Origin: Gemmatimonadota bacterium
GTDB taxonomy: Bacteria > Latescibacterota > UBA2968
Length of the DNA: 52,651 nt
Reading direction: 5' to 3'
Assembly (NCBI GenBank): GCA_002727195.1
Contig: PBWH01000018.1
Span: forward strand, 1 to 52,651
The notes under the pieces were generated by a model that searched no databases, was not told the DNA's origin, and worked only from the letters and a program-made list of their open reading frames with translations. The position numbers were made by a program, and so were the translations under genes. This document shows positions 49,292 to 52,651 of this stretch, in pieces (position 1 is the stretch's first letter; every line of letters starts with the position of its first letter).

Positions 49292-50540
49292 GAGGGTCTG
49301 GTGAGCGCGACGGCTGTCGCACCGCGAGGCGTACGCGGATCATCGCGTAAAACAGGGAGAGCCCTCCTGCCGACAGAATTAAGACGATCGGCATCAGCGG
49401 CACCCGATACCGGTTGCGTACGTGGAGTAGCGCATAAGGCAGGCAGTATGCGAGAATGGTAAATCCCAGTGTCCGGACGACGGGTCGATTTCGCCATGTC
49501 CAGATGCCGGCGAGCGCGAATCCCAGGAGGACGTAATAGTAGATGTTGACGGACGTGGCCAGGAAGGGAAGTATCTTGGGAAGTGTCTTTCGGACCCCGT
49601 TCGCGTCCTTCCAGAACAGTACGGCTTTCTTTCCGACCATGCCGACCATCCATCCCGGTCTCTGAGCGAGGTCTTCGGCCACTCGTCCTGCATATCCTTC
49701 GCCATCGTTGGTGTTGTTCAGATCCCACGTTTCTTGCTTGAGTGCGATGTGGTCCTCGCGTTTCCGGTCTTCCCCGCCGATGTCGGCCCAGCGTGTCCCG
49801 AACCAGACGGCACTCGCAACGCTGTCGTGGACGGGGGATGGATCTCCGAAGTGACTGTAGTTGCGCGCCATCCACGGACCCCAGAGTAGAAGGACCGGAA
49901 GACCCAGCAGGAGCGTACGACGGATTATCCCGCCACATGAGTTGGCGCCCCCAAGCCGCATCAGTCCCGGCAGGCCGAGTGTCGCGAGCTCGGGACGAAC
50001 GAAGGCGATCGCTCCCAATAAGAGTCCGGAGACTGCGGTCCAGCGTAGGTCGTTGACGAACGCCTCTCGGGTGACGGTCCAGGCGTAGACGAGCACCAGG
50101 ACGGTCGTCAGCCCTTCTCTCAGGATCCGCGTGTCATAGTAGATCAGGGCCGGATAGCAGGCAACGAGGATGGCGGCGATCACACCGGCCTCTCGACCGT
50201 TCAGGCGCCGGCCTACAGCGTAGGCGAAGGCCACGATGAGCGATCCCAGGAGGGCCTGGAGAATGATGGCGATCCAGGGGTGGGTCCCGAAGACCATATA
50301 GATCGCTGCGAGAAACAGGGGATAGCCAGGTGGACGCTCGCGGGTGGGCGTCGTGCCATCCATCGTGAACCCCGCGCCGTTTGCCACGTTTGAGGCGATG
50401 GTCTGGTAGCCGCCCGAATCGGACCACGTTTGCTCGGGAGGCACGACAATCGCGAAGGCGATCCGGGCGAGGAACGCGGCCGCTATCGCGAACAAGACGA
50501 CGCGTGGAGTCTCCGCGAACTTGTCCGTGATGCGTTTCAC
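49281..50540 (-). CDS. ArnT/GT39-like polyprenyl-linked glycosyltransferase
   Basis: This 419-residue form starts at GTG overlapping the upstream stop as GTGA, seven bases after AGGAG. It has about nine or ten membrane spans. The first periplasmic loop shows PPEQTWSDSGGYQTIASNVA (with the GT-C Asp) and GTTPTRERPPGYPLFLAAIY, the family's substrate-loop signature. Between later spans are GPWMARNYSHFGDPSPVHDS and GTRWADIGG, common to the ArnT/PMT superfamily. It would transfer a sugar from undecaprenyl phosphate on the periplasmic side. The C-terminal soluble part is small. It lies just beyond an asparagine-synthetase-type gene. Confidence 0.85.
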   Translation of the reverse strand: MKRITDKFAETPRVVLFAIAAAFLARIAFAIVVPPEQTWSDSGGYQTIASNVANGAGFTMDGTTPTRERPPGYPLFLAAIYMVFGTHPWIAIILQALLGSLIVAFAYAVGRRLNGREAGVIAAILVACYPALIYYDTRILREGLTTVLVLVYAWTVTREAFVNDLRWTAVSGLLLGAIAFVRPELATLGLPGLMRLGGANSCGGIIRRTLLLGLPVLLLWGPWMARNYSHFGDPSPVHDSVASAVWFGTRWADIGGEDRKREDHIALKQETWDLNNTNDGEGYAGRVAEDLAQRPGWMVGMVGKKAVLFWKDANGVRKTLPKILPFLATSVNIYYYVLLGFALAGIWTWRNRPVVRTLGFTILAYCLPYALLHVRNRYRVPLMPIVLILSAGGLSLFYAMIRVRLAVRQPSRSPDPQSA

Positions 50541-52405
50541 GAGACATCTCCTGACTGCTGCAACCACAGTTCCAGGCCAAGAAGGGACCAGAGCAGACGG
50601 CTGTTGTTCTCGTATCCCGATTTGTGCCGCGTATACAGCCCCTGGACCACCTCTGCTGACACGAACCGGCGAATGGAGGCCGCCTCGTTCAGGACCGTAT
50701 CCTGGACGAGCGTGGAGAGGTCGTCGCTCAGCCATCGCGCGATCGGAAGCTCGAACCCGTGTTTAGGGCGTCTGGTGATGGATTCCGGCAGGACGTGTCG
50801 GTACGCGTGTTTGAGGACCCGCTTGGTCTTGAGGCCCCTCAGCTTCAGTGCGTCGGGCAACGAGGCGGCATACTCGACGACGGTGTGGTCCAGGAACGGG
50901 ACTCTCAGCTCGAGGGAAACCGCCATGCTCGATCGATCATCCTTGACGAGATAATCGTCGACGAGCGTCGTTCGAGTGTCCAAGTCGAGGAGCCGCGCAA
51001 GGTCCGATGAGGCTCTGGATCCAGGTAGATCAACGTTGCCCGTACCCAATTCATCCGTGAATGCGGGTGCGTAGAGTGTGTCCGCATAGGGGGTCGGAAA
51101 GGACTGTTGGAGTTGTAGGTGACGGTCGAACAGGTCGAGATCAGTGGAGCGCACAAACGAACGCGCCCGGTGAACGAGGTTTCGTTTCGCGTGGCCTGAG
51201 GGCAGCGCGTCCAGGGTGCCCCGCAAGACTCGACGAGCCGACCTCGGGAGCCGGTTGAATGCCTGCGCTATGGGGATCGCCCAGTATCGCTCGTATCCAG
51301 CGAACAGCTCGTCCGCACCGGTTCCTGACAGCGCCACCGTCACGTGTTCCCGCGCCAGCTTCGATACCAGGTATGTCGGTAGCGCAGAGGAGTCTCCGAA
51401 GGGCTCGTCGAAGTGCGTCAACACGGTTCGGGCAAGGTCCACCGCGTCCGGTCGAACGACGAGTTCGTGATGGTCGGTGCCGAAACGCTCGGCCACCGTC
51501 CGGGCGTGAGACAGCTCATTGTAGGACTGCTCCTCGAACCCGATGGCAAACGTCTTGATCGGCCGATCCGATAACTCTGACATCAGGGCGACGATGGTGC
51601 TGGAGTCGACGCCGCCACTGAGGAAAGCCCCCAGCGGAACATCGGATATCATCTGCCGCTCCACCGAGGCACGTAGCCGATCACGCAGTCCATCCGCCGC
51701 CTCATCGAGGTCCTTCGGGCCCGTATCGTCGTAGTCGAGCGACCAGTATGGGGTGATCGAGACCTCGCTGTCCTTCATCGCTAGGGTGTGGGCGGCTGGA
51801 AGTTTTCGGATCTGTCGGTAGATGGTGCGGGGCGCCGGGATGTAGCGCTTTCGCAGATACAGGTCTACGGCGGTCGGATCGATGTCGCGGCTGACCTCCG
51901 GGTGCTTCAGCAGCGCCTTGATCTCCGAACCGAAGACCAGGCTCTCTAATGTGTCGGCGTAGTAGAGCGGCTTGATGCCCAGACGATCCCGAGCCACGAA
52001 CAGGGACCGATCTCGCCGGTCGTAGATCGCGAAGGCGAACATCCCGTTTAGCCGGTTCACACAGGCCGGTCCATAGTCTTCATACAGGTGCAGGATGGTC
52101 TCGGTATCTGTTCGGGTCTTGAAGATGTGTCCCCGAGCTTCACATTCTGCGCGCAGCTCCGGAAAGTTATAGACCTCTCCGTTGTAGACGATCGTGCATG
52201 ATCCGTCCTCATTGTGGATCGGCATGTCCCCGCCGTCGACGTCGATAATGCGGAGACGTCGCGATCCGAGTCCCGCATTCCTGTCGATCCACGTGCCGTG
52301 GCCATCAGGTCCGCGATGCGCGATCGCACGCGTCATGTCATCGAGAACGCTCTTGTCGATGCGGCCCGTAAGCTCACGGGTCACGATGCCGGCGATGCCG
52401 CACAC
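50537..52405 (-). CDS. asnB: Glutamine-dependent asparagine synthetase-family amidotransferase
   Basis: This 622-residue enzyme has a class II glutaminase N-terminus (Met-Cys2-GIAG; Cys2 is the nucleophile, encoded directly after a GTG start) with AHRGPDGHG, IVYNGEVYNFPEL, TDTETILHLYED and MFAFAIYD. The synthetase domain has the PP-loop FLSGGVDSSTIVALM near 262, SYNELSHARTVAERFGT, EPFGDSSALPTYLVSKLA and SGTGADELFAGYERY, and then RVPFLDHTVVEYAASLP. It makes an amide from an acyl adenylate using glutamine. In polysaccharide loci such enzymes amidate uronic acids or similar groups rather than aspartate, so the symbol is provisional. It lies 3 bases from the GT4 gene upstream. Confidence 0.92.
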   Translation of the reverse strand: MCGIAGIVTRELTGRIDKSVLDDMTRAIAHRGPDGHGTWIDRNAGLGSRRLRIIDVDGGDMPIHNEDGSCTIVYNGEVYNFPELRAECEARGHIFKTRTDTETILHLYEDYGPACVNRLNGMFAFAIYDRRDRSLFVARDRLGIKPLYYADTLESLVFGSEIKALLKHPEVSRDIDPTAVDLYLRKRYIPAPRTIYRQIRKLPAAHTLAMKDSEVSITPYWSLDYDDTGPKDLDEAADGLRDRLRASVERQMISDVPLGAFLSGGVDSSTIVALMSELSDRPIKTFAIGFEEQSYNELSHARTVAERFGTDHHELVVRPDAVDLARTVLTHFDEPFGDSSALPTYLVSKLAREHVTVALSGTGADELFAGYERYWAIPIAQAFNRLPRSARRVLRGTLDALPSGHAKRNLVHRARSFVRSTDLDLFDRHLQLQQSFPTPYADTLYAPAFTDELGTGNVDLPGSRASSDLARLLDLDTRTTLVDDYLVKDDRSSMAVSLELRVPFLDHTVVEYAASLPDALKLRGLKTKRVLKHAYRHVLPESITRRPKHGFELPIARWLSDDLSTLVQDTVLNEAASIRRFVSAEVVQGLYTRHKSGYENNSRLLWSLLGLELWLQQSGDVS

Positions 52406-52408
52406 AGT

Positions 52409-52651
52409 CTAGGTGCTCCTCTCACGCAAGATACAGTCGTAGACGGATGCGTAGGCGTCTGCCACCTGTTTCCATCCCATCGTACTGGCTTTCTCTCTCG
52501 CCGCCGTGGCGTAACGTGCTCGCACGACCGTGTCTGTCGAAATTGTGCTGATTGCCTCTGCGATCGAGGCAGGTGAAGCCGGCGGGATCACGATGCCGGA
52601 ACGTCCATTCTGAACGAGATCCCGACTCCCGGGTATGTCGGTGACGATCAC
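52409..52651 (-). CDS. GT4-family glycosyltransferase, C-terminal fragment (partial)
   Basis: Only the last 80 codons are visible; the gene continues beyond the right edge. VIVTDIPGSRDLVQNGRSGIV is the C-terminal segment of GT4 enzymes (the P-V-I-x-T-D-x-P-G-x-x-E/D-x-V pattern), followed by IPPASPASIAEAI and a closing helix (WKQVADAYASVYDCI). It is co-directional with, and adjacent to, the asparagine-synthetase-type gene. Confidence 0.8.
   Translation of the reverse strand: MIVTDIPGSRDLVQNGRSGIVIPPASPASIAEAISTISTDTVVRARYATAAREKASTMGWKQVADAYASVYDCILRERST

Noticed and set aside
1..52651. CRISPR arrays, tRNA and rRNA genes, insertion sequences
   Set aside because: No regularly spaced repeats, cloverleaf-like sequences, rRNA signatures or transposase genes were noticed while reading.

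Overview
The window looks like a chromosomal segment of a GC-rich (by eye; not computed), flagellated, diderm bacterium of the broad FCB (Fibrobacterota-Chlorobiota-Bacteroidota) neighbourhood, perhaps a candidate phylum such as Latescibacterota or Marinimicrobia. Secreted proteins end in an FlgD-like/Por-type C-terminal domain with a shared terminal motif (xMLLK). There are beta-barrel proteins, several lipoproteins, an LpoB homologue and FliM. The phylum is inferred; no rRNA, tRNA or CRISPR array was recognised.

Left part, plus strand (1-13.5 kb): the 3' end of a secreted protein is followed by a near-consensus sigma-54 promoter at 364-379. Behind it lies a tightly packed run: a giant cohesin/Ig-repeat secreted protein, a TPR lipoprotein, a barrel/CsgG-like fusion carrying an 11-G homopolymer, an O-antigen-ligase/TPR protein, a lipoprotein, an HNH nuclease, a polyprenyl glycosylphosphotransferase and a second ligase/TPR gene broken by a single-base frameshift. 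This resembles a surface adhesin plus exopolysaccharide initiation and polymerisation locus.

Middle (13.6-23.2 kb): housekeeping-type genes. They are an HD phosphohydrolase divergent from xylose isomerase, fliM behind a second sigma-54 promoter, an adenylate-kinase-like gene with a diacylglycerol-kinase-family gene, a minus-strand barrel protein, a minus-strand LpoB/unknown/COG3014-like envelope operon, and a stand-alone receiver-domain protein.

Right part (23.2-52.7 kb) is almost entirely minus strand and encodes glycan biosynthesis. Operon A (35914 down to 23277) holds two NodU-type O-carbamoyltransferases, GT4 and GT2 glycosyltransferases, methyltransferases, a flippase-like membrane protein and a multispanning membrane protein. 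Operon B (48922 down to 36136) begins with what looks like a complete sugar-activation module: a nucleotidyltransferase/PfkB-kinase fusion in the reverse of the usual HldE order, an SDR epimerase, a HAD phosphatase, an APH-like kinase and a split transketolase. It continues with methyltransferases, a zinc dehydrogenase, a GT2, an RmlD-like reductase and an ArnT-like transferase. A third operon (entering from the right edge, ending at 49281) holds a GT4, a glutamine-dependent asparagine-synthetase-like amidotransferase and another ArnT-like transferase. My reading is that operons A and B together make a methylated, carbamoylated, possibly heptose-like glycan. That activation module is the best candidate here for an undescribed pathway. 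Start codons were chosen by ribosome binding site, overlap and domain boundary; GTG and TTG starts are frequent.
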